Positions 7,317-14,032 of a stretch of DNA of 49,243 nt are shown here, in pieces. The translations under genes and the position numbers were made by a program. How positions within the stretch are numbered: the first letter of the stretch is position 1; each line of letters begins with the position of its first letter. The notes beneath the pieces are model-generated. The model was not told the origin of the DNA, ran no database searches, and saw only the letters and a list, made by a program, of their open reading frames with translations. Source of the stretch: Bacillota bacterium (GTDB lineage: Bacteria > Bacillota > UBA5301 > JAMCQP01); assembly GCA_023381695.1 (NCBI GenBank), contig JAMCQP010000031.1, positions 1 to 49,243 on the forward strand, given 5' to 3'.

Positions 7317-7577
7317 AATTTCATCAGCAAACATCTTTAGGCTTTCGGAAAGAAGTTGTCCATCTTGGATGTTGATTTCATCCACAGACTCTCTCTTCAT
7401 CAATGGATCTAGAGCGCATATCAATTTGTGGACGTAAAGTACCATCATTAGCTCTTCGTCGGTCGGTGATTCCTGCTGCCCGATGGAGTCTAAAGGCTCA
7501 AGGGTTTCCGCTAAAGCTTGGTACATCCTAAAGATGACCAGCTGAGCATTCTTAATGTTTTGCTCGTTATTACCCAA
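7278..7577 (-). CDS. First gene of the leftward early transcript, unknown function
   Basis: 99 residues, TTG start eight bases after AAGGAG. Acidic and helical (IKNAQLVIFRMYQALAETLE ... LLSESLKMFADEILPALFEF). It is the first gene after the consensus early promoter, about 95 bases downstream, so it would be the first phage protein made on induction. No family recognised. Its 3' end overlaps the convergent gene at 7062-7316. Confidence 0.6.
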   Translation of the reverse strand: MGNNEQNIKNAQLVIFRMYQALAETLEPLDSIGQQESPTDEELMMVLYVHKLICALDPLMKRESVDEINIQDGQLLSESLKMFADEILPALFEFFRKTP

Positions 7578-7670
7578 TGTTTTTGCTCCTTAAATGAGGT
7601 AGGATGCGGCCTCGTCTTGGCCGGCGGGGTCTTGCTGAAATTGTCTACTAAACTTTTTAAGTACAACCTT

Positions 7671-7700
7671 ATTATATGACGTTGATTAACGTCATGTCAA
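7671..7700 (-). promoter_or_regulatory. Phage early promoter with operator filling the spacer
   Basis: On the minus strand there is a perfect -35 TTGACA (7695-7700), an 18-base spacer and a perfect -10 TATAAT (7671-7676). The spacer is occupied by the palindrome ATGACGTT-N4-AACGTCAT (7676-7695), which touches both elements, so a bound repressor would block RNA polymerase outright. It fires leftward into the early genes; the repressor gene starts seven bases to the right on the other strand, so the same site could autoregulate it. Confidence 0.9.
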
Positions 7701-7706
7701 GAGGGG

Positions 7707-8135
7707 GTGACGATTATTACTGTCGAAAAATCGATAGGGGAAAGACTCAGAGAAGCGAGGGGGGATATCAGCCAAAAAGATTTTGGGGAAGCGGTTGGTG
7801 TCTCAAGAAGTTACGTTGGCGATATAGAACATGGTAGAGTAAAACCCAGTTTGGAATACCTTATCAACGTAGCTCAGAATCGTAATATCTCTCTGGATTG
7901 GCTCTTACTGGGGAAAGAGAGCCAGCAAAATAACAACACAATAGTGTTACAGGAAGCAGGCGGCGATCCGGAGTTGTTTTTGATGATAAGCTACATAAGG
8001 GAGTTGTGGTTTTCAGGGGATTATGACTTGCGAGGATGGGTCAAGATACAATTTAAGAAGGCTTTCCCCGACTACGTCGATTGGCGGCAAAAAAAACAGG
8101 GATCTACTGGAGAAGGCATGGAAAATTGGGCTTAA
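7707..8135 (+). CDS. Prophage repressor, XRE-type helix-turn-helix (c-like)
   Basis: 142 residues, GTG start at 7707 behind GAGGGGG. The N-terminal HTH (about residues 8-65: IGERLREARGDISQKDFGEA, V-S-R-S-Y-V-G-D-I-E-H-G) is a lambda-repressor-like fold; S-L-D-W-L-L-L-G closes it. The C-terminal 70 residues are probably for oligomerisation. No Ser/Lys LexA-type peptidase is seen, so induction is not by simple RecA-stimulated self-cleavage. It reads towards the phage end, as c does in Mu, and is flanked by two copies of the operator-like palindrome (7676-7695 and 8298-8317). Confidence 0.85.
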   Translation: MTIITVEKSIGERLREARGDISQKDFGEAVGVSRSYVGDIEHGRVKPSLEYLINVAQNRNISLDWLLLGKESQQNNNTIVLQEAGGDPELFLMISYIRELWFSGDYDLRGWVKIQFKKAFPDYVDWRQKKQGSTGEGMENWA

Positions 8136-8170
8136 AGTCGTTCGGTTTCTTTAACTTCCAAGCCCGAATA

Positions 8171-8263
8171 GTTCCGCACCGCCTTATATCCCAAATTGAC
8201 TTAAAGCCCGATGTGACGCGGCTCTTGGCTATTTTGATTTAGTTCCGCACTGGTTCCGCACTG
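8171..8263. repeat. Three copies of GTTCCGCAC, two as an 11-bp tandem
   Basis: GTTCCGCAC occurs at 8171-8179, 8242-8250 and 8253-8261; the last two form an exact 11-bp tandem GTTCCGCACTG (8242-8263). They lie in the 415-base gene-free stretch between the repressor and the phage end. A period near one helical turn suggests side-by-side protein binding on one DNA face. Confidence 0.7.
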
Positions 8264-8297
8264 CTGGGTGGGTGAGGAACCAAAAGCGGCGGTTTTT

Positions 8298-8317
8298 GTG
8301 ACTGTTATTAACGTCAT
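8298..8317. promoter_or_regulatory. Second operator-like site near the phage end
   Basis: A 20-base site matching the early operator (7676-7695) at 16 of 20 positions; the right half AACGTCAT is identical, the left half degenerate. It lies 163 bases beyond the repressor gene and 60-250 bases from the putative transposase end sites. The repressor could bind here to shield the end, or to loop to the main operator. Confidence 0.6.
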
Positions 8318-8375
8318 AACGCCTGGATTAAACGGCATTTGAATACATTTATAAACGGTATTTAATGGCCGCCCG

Positions 8376-8550
8376 TTTTCTCAAAATATCTGTCCAATTT
8401 GTGCCTTGCCAACCAATTTTTCTCAAATTGATTTCACGCAATCACCCCACAATCCTCCCGCGACAAACCGCGTTGTAACACTTCTTCCCACATTTTCCCG
8501 TCTCGTCTCGGGTTGCCCCGGTGTTTTCTCATACCTCGTGTCTTCTTACA
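8376..8550. other. Phage left end (attL) with three putative transposase-binding repeats
   Basis: TTTTCTCA occurs three times, at 8376-8383, 8418-8425 and 8523-8530. Counting from the last phage base (8550 as bp 1) these are bp 168-175, 126-133 and 21-28. The 105-base step between the outer two nearest the end, and the 42-base step to the third, closely follow the L1, L2, L3 spacing of Mu as I recall it (105 and 40). The end itself reads TG on the phage strand, as transposase ends of this class do. No gene is seen in 8136-8550. Confidence 0.75.
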
Positions 8551-8802
8551 GATTCGGCTCTGGGGGCGGCCACCGCCATTGAAGCCGCCGGGAAGGCCGG
8601 AAAAATCGTGATTGTGGGTTATGACGCCACCCCCGAGGGCCAGAAGGCCATCGGAAATGGCAAGCTCTACGGGGATGTGGTGCAGAATCCCAGGGAGATG
8701 GGGCGGCTGGCGATCAAGACGGTGTGGGATTATTTCGAGGGCGGGGCGGTCAAACCATTCATCCCGGTAAAGGTGGGGACCTACACCGGCGAAAGCCATT
8801 AG
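8551..8802 (+). pseudogene. 3' remnant of a sugar ABC transporter binding protein, cut by the prophage
   Basis: 83 codons open directly from the phage end and read D-S-A-L-G-A ... I-V-G-Y-D-A-T-P-E ... ending V-G-T-Y-T-G-E-S-H. This is the C-terminal quarter of a ribose-type periplasmic binding protein and aligns without gaps to the same part of the intact protein at 10474-11388 (D-S-A-L-G-A-V-A-A-I-E-A-A-G-K), though clearly diverged, so it is a paralogue, not a copy. The 5' part should lie at the other end of the prophage, outside the window. Loss of this protein may leave the regulator downstream without an upstream partner. Without a start codon it is not expected to be translated. Confidence 0.92.
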
Positions 8803-8862
8803 TGCGGCAACCCCGGGGTGGAAGTGCAGGCGGCTTTCGTTGCAACGGCGGGAGGCGCGAAT

Positions 8863-10227
8863 ATGAAAGCAAGAATTCTGGTGGCGGACGACGACCCTGG
8901 CATGCGGGAGACGCTGGAGGCGGTGCTGGCGGAGGACGGTTATGACGCGGGGGTGGCCGCCAGCGGAGCCGAGGCCATGCATATCCTGGCGAAGCGGCCC
9001 TTCGATGTGATGCTGCTGGACCTGAAAATGCCCGACATCACGGGGCTCGAGCTTCTGTCGCAGGCCAGAAGGATCGCGCCGGAGATGGCGGTGATCATGA
9101 TGACCGCCTTCGGCACCGTCAAGATTGCCGTGGAGGCGGTAAAAGAGGGCGCTTACGATTTTTTGACCAAACCCTTCGAGCTGGATGAGATGCGCCTGGC
9201 GATCAAAAAAGCTCTGGAGATGCAAGGGCTGGCGCGCGAGAACCGGGAGTTGCGCCGGATGCTCGACGAGAAGTTCATCTTCAAGGAGATCGTCGGCGCC
9301 AGCAAGAAGATGCAAGAGGTCTTCGAGGTGATCCGGAAGGTTGTAGACTACGACGTGATCATCCTCATCTCCGGGGAGAGCGGCACGGGCAAGGAGTTGG
9401 TGGCGCAGGCCATCCACTACAACAGTTCCCGGCGCGACAAGCCTTTTGTGAAGCTGAACTGCGCCGCCCTGCCGGAAACGCTGCTGGAGAGCGAGCTATT
9501 CGGCTACGACAGGGGGGCGTTTACGGGGGCGACCACGTCCAAGCCGGGGCGGTTTGAACTGGCGGAGGGCGGCACCCTGTTTCTGGACGAGATCGGCGAT
9601 ACCAGCCCGAACATGCAGGCGAAACTGCTCAGGGTTCTCCAGGAGAAGGAGTTCGAACGGGTCGGGGGAAGGGAGACTCTGAAGGCGGATGTGCGCATCG
9701 TGGCGGCGACCAACAAGGATTTGAAGCGGGAGGTGGAGGCCAGGCGGTTCCGGGAAGACCTGTATTACCGGTTGAATGTGGTTCCCATTCATCTTCCGCC
9801 CCTCAGGGAGAGGAAAGAGGACCTTCCCGCCCTGGCGCGCCATTTTTTGAAAGAGTTGAACCTCCTGTTCCGGAAGGATTTTTCCGCGGTATCCCCGGAA
9901 GCCATGGCCTGCCTGTTGCGGTACCAGTGGCCCGGCAATATCCGGGAGCTGCGAAACGTTTTGGAAAAAGCCGTCCTTCTCGGGGAAGGGAAGGCGATTC
10001 TGGCGGAACACCTCCCGGATGAGCTCCAAGAGTTGGATTTCAGCAGCCATCTGGAGGGAAAGGCAGGCGAACCGCCTTCTCTGGATGATCTGGAGAAGGA
10101 GCATATTTTCCAGGTGCTCAGGGAGGCGAAGTGGAACCAGACCAGGGCCGCCGAACTCCTGGGGATCCACCGCAATACCCTGCGAAAGAAGATCGAAAGG
10201 TTCAACCTGAAAGAGATGGACACCTGA
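8863..10227 (+). CDS. NtrC-family sigma-54 enhancer-binding response regulator
   Basis: 454 residues. The ATG at 8863 follows GGAGG; an upstream TTG reading is less likely. Receiver domain (1-120) with acidic pair Asp10/Asp11, phosphoacceptor Asp53, Thr81 and Lys103. AAA+ domain with Walker A G-E-S-G-T-G-K-E (171-178), the sigma-54 contact loop G-A-F-T-G-A (218-223), and Walker B L-F-L-D-E-I-G-D (239-246). A Fis-type HTH lies at the end (W-N-Q-T-R-A-A-E-L-L-G-I-H-R-N-T-L). It needs a histidine kinase, none of which is in the window; one may lie beyond the prophage. Downstream dyads and a -24/-12 promoter suggest it activates the adjacent sugar operon. Confidence 0.95.
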   Translation: MKARILVADDDPGMRETLEAVLAEDGYDAGVAASGAEAMHILAKRPFDVMLLDLKMPDITGLELLSQARRIAPEMAVIMMTAFGTVKIAVEAVKEGAYDFLTKPFELDEMRLAIKKALEMQGLARENRELRRMLDEKFIFKEIVGASKKMQEVFEVIRKVVDYDVIILISGESGTGKELVAQAIHYNSSRRDKPFVKLNCAALPETLLESELFGYDRGAFTGATTSKPGRFELAEGGTLFLDEIGDTSPNMQAKLLRVLQEKEFERVGGRETLKADVRIVAATNKDLKREVEARRFREDLYYRLNVVPIHLPPLRERKEDLPALARHFLKELNLLFRKDFSAVSPEAMACLLRYQWPGNIRELRNVLEKAVLLGEGKAILAEHLPDELQELDFSSHLEGKAGEPPSLDDLEKEHIFQVLREAKWNQTRAAELLGIHRNTLRKKIERFNLKEMDT

Positions 10228-10273
10228 CGCGCTGGGAGATCTGGCGCCTGATCCGAGCCAGGGCGAACCTCAT

Positions 10274-10348
10274 TGCACAAAACTTATGCAGAGATTGAAC
10301 CGGAGTGCACAGATTATGTGCACTTTTTCTATGCGCAAGTGTGCGCCA
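10274..10348. promoter_or_regulatory. Upstream activating sequences for the enhancer-binding protein
   Basis: Two dyads of the same build: TGCACA-N5-TATGCA (10274-10290) and TGCACA-N5-TGTGCA (10306-10322), centres 32 bases apart, about three helical turns. A weaker third (TGCGCA ... GCGCC) lies at 10332-10347. They stand about 75-120 bases upstream of the -24 element, the usual place for hexamer binding by NtrC-type activators. Confidence 0.75.
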
Positions 10349-10393
10349 GCAGTCTCCGGCCTGTAAAAAGGGACATCCGGGCGCCTGCGGCTT

Positions 10394-10410
10394 TTGGCAA
10401 TAGTCTTGCT
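10394..10410 (+). promoter_or_regulatory. Sigma-54 (-24/-12) promoter of the sugar transport operon
   Basis: TTGGCAATAGTCTTGCT fits the consensus YTGGCACGRNNNTTGCW in all but two positions. GG at 10396-10397 and GC at 10408-10409 are separated by exactly ten bases. Transcription would start near 10421, giving a leader of about 50 bases before the binding-protein gene at 10474, whose ribosome site is AGGAGGAG. Confidence 0.85.
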
Positions 10411-10473
10411 TTCAGTGTGGACAGGGATTGAACCGGCCAACACAGGAAGATCCCATCAAAAGGAGGAGGAGCT

Positions 10474-11388
10474 ATGAAGATTAAAAGATTGGCGATGGTG
10501 TTTCTGGTTACGGCGTTGTTGCTGAGCATGGCGTTCGCCGGAAATGTACTGGCGGCGGGCAAGGTCATCGGGGTGACGCTTCTAACCAGGGAGCATCAAT
10601 TCTACCGGGATCTGGAGGCGGGGCTGAACAGCGAGGCGGCCAAATACGGCTACAAATTGACGGTGGTGGCCGGAGAGTTTGATCCGGCGAAACAAGCCGC
10701 CCAGATCGAGGATTTCATCGCAAAGAAGGTCGATGCCATCATCCTGGCGCCTTGCGATTCCAAAGCGGTGGGCAGTTCCGTGGCCGAGGCCAATAAGGCC
10801 GGTATCCCGGTCTTCACGGTGGATATCGCAAACCTGTCCTCTCAGGGCAAGGTGGTCTCCCACATCGCCTCGGATAACGTGGAAGGTGGACGCCAGGCGG
10901 GCGAGCTGATGGTGAAAGCTTTGAAGGGCGAGGGCAAGATCGTGGTCATCAACCACCCCGGCATCACCTCGGTGCTGGACCGGGTGGCGGGTTTCCGGGA
11001 AGTCATCGCCAGTTACCCCAAGATGAAGATCATTGCCGATGTCCCGGCCTGGGGCCAGCGCGACAAGGCGATGGCGGTAATGGAAGACATGCTCCTCAAG
11101 GTCCCCGATGTTGACGGCGTGTTCGGGATCAACGACGATTCCGCGCTGGGCGCCGTGGCGGCCATCGAGGCGGCGGGCAAGATCGGCAAGATCTTCGTCG
11201 TCGGTTACGACGCCACTCCGGAGGCCAAGCAGGCGATCAAGGACGGAAAGATCTACGGGGATGCCATTCAATACCCGACCAGAATCGGTGTCCTGGCCAT
11301 CCAGACCATCAACGACCATTTCGCCGGCAAGAAGGTCCCGGCCGTGGTCCCCGTTGAGGTCGGCGCCTGGACCAGGGACAGCAAGTAA
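10474..11388 (+). CDS. Ribose-type sugar ABC transporter substrate-binding protein
   Basis: Captures a sugar outside the membrane and hands it to the permease at 12952. 304 residues: signal peptide (residues 1-29, ending V-L-A-A-G), then a Peripla_BP_4 fold beginning K-V-I-G-V-T-L-L-T-R-E-H-Q-F-Y. Typical hinge and ligand segments are visible: I-L-A-P-C-D-S, I-A-S-D-N-V-E-G-G-R, G-I-N-D-D-S-A-L-G-A, V-G-Y-D-A-T-P-E. First gene after the sigma-54 promoter; a strong hairpin follows it, which would make it more abundant than the ATPase and permease. The neighbouring mannosidase suggests mannose or a mannoside as ligand; the fold alone does not decide. Confidence 0.93.
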   Translation: MKIKRLAMVFLVTALLLSMAFAGNVLAAGKVIGVTLLTREHQFYRDLEAGLNSEAAKYGYKLTVVAGEFDPAKQAAQIEDFIAKKVDAIILAPCDSKAVGSSVAEANKAGIPVFTVDIANLSSQGKVVSHIASDNVEGGRQAGELMVKALKGEGKIVVINHPGITSVLDRVAGFREVIASYPKMKIIADVPAWGQRDKAMAVMEDMLLKVPDVDGVFGINDDSALGAVAAIEAAGKIGKIFVVGYDATPEAKQAIKDGKIYGDAIQYPTRIGVLAIQTINDHFAGKKVPAVVPVEVGAWTRDSK

Positions 11389-11390
11389 CC

Positions 11391-11434
11391 ACCGAGGGAG
11401 GGGGCAACCTCTTTTCTTGCCCCCTCCCCTTGGT
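11391..11434 (+). terminator. Strong hairpin between binding-protein and ATPase genes
   Basis: GGGAGGGGGCAA (11396-11407) pairs perfectly with TTGCCCCCTCCC (11417-11428) around a 9-base loop, with ACC/GGT extending the stem. Only TTT follows, so it is more likely a partial terminator or a 3'-end stabiliser for the binding-protein mRNA than a full stop. Confidence 0.75.
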
Positions 11435-11455
11435 TTAGGGACGAGGTGAGATGCC

Positions 11456-12952
11456 TTGGACGATGTTCTGGAGATGAAAGGCATAGTCAAGGAGTACCCC
11501 GGGGTCAAGGCTTTGAAGGGGGTCGATTTCCATTTAAAGCGAGGGGAAGTGCACGCCCTGGTGGGGGAGAACGGGGCCGGGAAGTCGACCTTGATGAAGA
11601 TTCTGGGGGGAGCGGAGGCCAGGGACGGCGGGGAGATCATTTTAGAGGGGCGTAAAGTGGAGATTCAAGATCCCCATCAGGCTGAGAAGCTGGGGATCAG
11701 CATTATCTATCAGGAATTTAACCTGATTCCTTTCCTGAGCGTGGCGGAAAATATCTTTCTCGGTCGTGAACCCAGGAGGGGCATCTTTGTTGACTGGCGC
11801 CAACTTTACGCCAATGCGAAGGCGGTTCTGGATCAATTGGGGCTGGATATAGATCTCAAGGCGAAGGTAAGCGGGCTGAGCGTCGCCCAGCAGCAGATGG
11901 TTGAGATTGCCAAGGCCATCTCCGTAAAGTCCAGGATCATCGTGATGGATGAACCTTCGGCCACCCTTACCATGCATGAACTGGAGCGGTTGTTTGGCCT
12001 GACCCGCAAGTTGAAAGAGCAGGGGGTCGGCATTATCTATATTTCCCACCGATTGGAGGAGATCTTTGAAATTGCCGACCGGGTGACGGTCTTCAGGGAT
12101 GGCGAGCGGATCTCCACCAGAGAGGTCCGGGACGTCACCAAAGAGTACCTGATCCGCGAGATGGTGGGGAGGGAACTCAAGGACGACTACCCGAAGAGAA
12201 ACGCGGTGGCGGGGCAGGAGCTGCTGAGGGTGGAAGGTTTGACCCGTAAGGGCGTCCTGCACGAGATAAGCTTTTCCCTCCGAAAGGGAGAAATACTGGG
12301 CATCACCGGCCTGGTGGGCGCGGGGAGAACTGAGCTGGTGCGGGCGATCTTCGGCGCGGACCCCATCGATAAAGGTGAAATTTACCTTGAGGGAAGGAAG
12401 TTAAGGATCCTCTCCCCCCAGGATGCGATCAACTCCGGGCTCTGTTTGATGACCGAGGATCGAAAGCGGCAAGGGCTGGTCCTGGGGATGACCGTGCGCG
12501 AAAACATCACTATCGCCGATCTCCGCGGCCTGAGCAGAGCCGGCTTTATTCACGGGGTTGATGAGCGCCGGATTGCCGGGAGGTTTGTGAGGGAGTTGAA
12601 CATCAAGACCCCCTCCGTCGAGCAGAGGGTGCGCAACTTGAGCGGCGGCAACCAGCAGAAGGTGGTTCTGGCGAAGTGGCTCTTCGCCAGGTCCAGGGTG
12701 GTCATCTTCGATGAACCGACACGGGGGATAGATGTGGGCGCCAAGCAGGAGATCTACCGCCTGATGAACGATCTGGCGGAGACGGGCACGGGGATCATCA
12801 TGATCTCCTCCGAACTGCCGGAGGTGCTGGGGATGAGCGACCGGATCCTGGTCATGCAGGAAGGCCGGATCCGGGCTGAACTCGGCGGGGGGGAGGCCAC
12901 CCAGGAAACTATCATGCGTTTTGCGACCCAGGCTCTTGTTCAGGGGGGTTGA
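11456..12952 (+). CDS. Sugar ABC transporter ATPase, tandem (RbsA/MglA type)
   Basis: Powers sugar uptake with two fused nucleotide-binding domains in 498 residues, the family's usual size. The TTG start lies five bases after GAGGTGAG and gives the standard beginning (M-K-G-I-V-K-E-Y-P-G-V-K-A-L). First domain: Walker A G-E-N-G-A-G-K-S-T, signature L-S-V-A-Q-Q-Q, Walker B I-I-V-M-D-E-P-S. Second domain: degenerate Walker A G-L-V-G-A-G-R-T-E-L, signature L-S-G-G-N-Q-Q-K, Walker B V-V-I-F-D-E-P-T. The degenerate second Walker A is normal for this family. Its stop overlaps the permease start by one base. Confidence 0.95.
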   Translation: MDDVLEMKGIVKEYPGVKALKGVDFHLKRGEVHALVGENGAGKSTLMKILGGAEARDGGEIILEGRKVEIQDPHQAEKLGISIIYQEFNLIPFLSVAENIFLGREPRRGIFVDWRQLYANAKAVLDQLGLDIDLKAKVSGLSVAQQQMVEIAKAISVKSRIIVMDEPSATLTMHELERLFGLTRKLKEQGVGIIYISHRLEEIFEIADRVTVFRDGERISTREVRDVTKEYLIREMVGRELKDDYPKRNAVAGQELLRVEGLTRKGVLHEISFSLRKGEILGITGLVGAGRTELVRAIFGADPIDKGEIYLEGRKLRILSPQDAINSGLCLMTEDRKRQGLVLGMTVRENITIADLRGLSRAGFIHGVDERRIAGRFVRELNIKTPSVEQRVRNLSGGNQQKVVLAKWLFARSRVVIFDEPTRGIDVGAKQEIYRLMNDLAETGTGIIMISSELPEVLGMSDRILVMQEGRIRAELGGGEATQETIMRFATQALVQGG

Positions 12953-14001
12953 TGGATTTGAAAGTCGAAACAGAGATGGAACAGGTGGGGGCCGGAAAGC
13001 CATCCGGAGCCGGTAAAGGAAGAATCGGGGCGTTATTGAACAGGTTGCCGCAAAATTACGTGATCCTGCTGGTTTTTGTGGGGATCTGCGCGCTGTTTAC
13101 GATCTGGACCGACGGGCTCTTCCTGCAACCGGACAACATCGTGAATGTCCTGAGGCAGATCTCCATCAATGCGGTCATCGCCACAGGTTTAACCTTTGTG
13201 ATCATCACGGCGGGGATCGATCTTTCGGTAGGGTCGATTGTAGCCATTGTGGGGGTTTTTGCCGCGCAGCTTCTGGTGAAGATTCCTTCGACATTCCCCG
13301 TATGGGGGATCATTTTCCTGGCGTGCCTGGGCGGTCTGGCGCTGGGCGCCCTGATCGGCGCGTTCAGCGGGTTCACCATCACACGCTTTCGTGTCCCCCC
13401 CTTTATCTCCACGCTGGCGATGTGGGCGTCCGCCCGGGGCCTGGCCTTTATCCTGTGCGACGGCCGGCCGGTCTGGAACCTGCCGATTCAGTTCAACTAC
13501 ATCGGCCGGGGCTATATTTTTGAAAAGCTCATCGGCCCCTGGTTTCCCGTTCCCGTCCTGATCATGGGAATTGTGATGTATACCGCCCATGTCATCCTGA
13601 CCCGCACCACCATCGGGCGTTACATATATGCCATCGGGGGGAATGAAGAAGCTTCCCGGTTGTCGGGGATCAACGTGAGGCGGGTCAAGATGTTTGTCTA
13701 TATCTTCAGCGGGTTGATGGCCGCCCTGGGCGGCATCATCCTGACCTCCCGCCTGGCGTCGGGACAGCCCAACGCGGGTCAGTCTTACGAGTTGTACGCC
13801 ATCGCGGCTTCGGTGGTGGGCGGCACGAGCCTGGCCGGCGGTGAGGGGACGATCCCGGGAACCCTGATCGGCGCACTGATCATCGGGGTTCTGTACAACG
13901 GCATGAACCTGGCCGGCGTGGAGTCATACTCACAGAATGTAATCATCGGCGCGATCATCCTGGGAGCGGTCTTGCTGGACCAGATGAAAAAGAGGAAGTA
14001 G
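12952..14001 (+). CDS. Sugar ABC transporter permease (RbsC type)
   Basis: Membrane channel of the transporter, family BPD_transp_2, about 349 residues with some nine to ten hydrophobic segments. The start at ATG 12952 shares one base with the ATPase stop, indicating coupling. The N-terminus carries a cytoplasmic 30-residue extension rich in Gly and Lys. Family signatures are visible: I-N-A-V-I-A-T-G-L-T-F-V-I-I-T-A-G-I-D-L-S-V-G-S and A-S-V-V-G-G-T-S-L-A-G-G-E-G-T. The mannosidase gene follows after 31 bases, so all four genes are likely one transcript. Confidence 0.95.
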   Translation: MDLKVETEMEQVGAGKPSGAGKGRIGALLNRLPQNYVILLVFVGICALFTIWTDGLFLQPDNIVNVLRQISINAVIATGLTFVIITAGIDLSVGSIVAIVGVFAAQLLVKIPSTFPVWGIIFLACLGGLALGALIGAFSGFTITRFRVPPFISTLAMWASARGLAFILCDGRPVWNLPIQFNYIGRGYIFEKLIGPWFPVPVLIMGIVMYTAHVILTRTTIGRYIYAIGGNEEASRLSGINVRRVKMFVYIFSGLMAALGGIILTSRLASGQPNAGQSYELYAIAASVVGGTSLAGGEGTIPGTLIGALIIGVLYNGMNLAGVESYSQNVIIGAIILGAVLLDQMKKRK

Positions 14002-14032
14002 AAAGATCATCACCAAAAAGGGGGAGAAGCAG

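Larger units (their letters stand above)
1..8550 (-). mobile_element. Mu-like transposable prophage, left-end portion (continues beyond window)
   Basis: The order from 8550 leftwards matches the left end of phage Mu: end repeats, a repressor gene reading towards the end, operator and early promoter, Ner-like protein, transposase A, ATPase B, then Gam and small genes. The element ends in CA at 8549-8550 (TG at its own 5' end), directly followed by host coding sequence for a sugar-binding protein, so the boundary is defined to the base by homology with the intact paralogue at 10474-11388. The late genes (Mor/C, head, tail) and the right end must lie left of position 1. The host target duplication is expected to be the first five host bases, GATTC at 8551-8555. 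Transposase, ATPase and repressor are all intact, so the element may be inducible. Confidence 0.93.

Noticed and set aside
7595..7670. Rightward promoter for the repressor gene
   Set aside because: TTGTCT and TATTAT are present but about 23 bases apart, too far for a normal sigma-A promoter.
8434..9417. Long open frame on the minus strand across the prophage end and regulator gene
   Set aside because: It shadows the receiver and AAA+ regulator on the plus strand and crosses the phage/host boundary; composition (many His, Arg, Pro) is that of a GC-rich antisense frame.
10582..11640. 352-codon minus frame over the binding-protein gene
   Set aside because: Antisense of a clearly homologous transporter gene; no ribosome site or recognisable domain.
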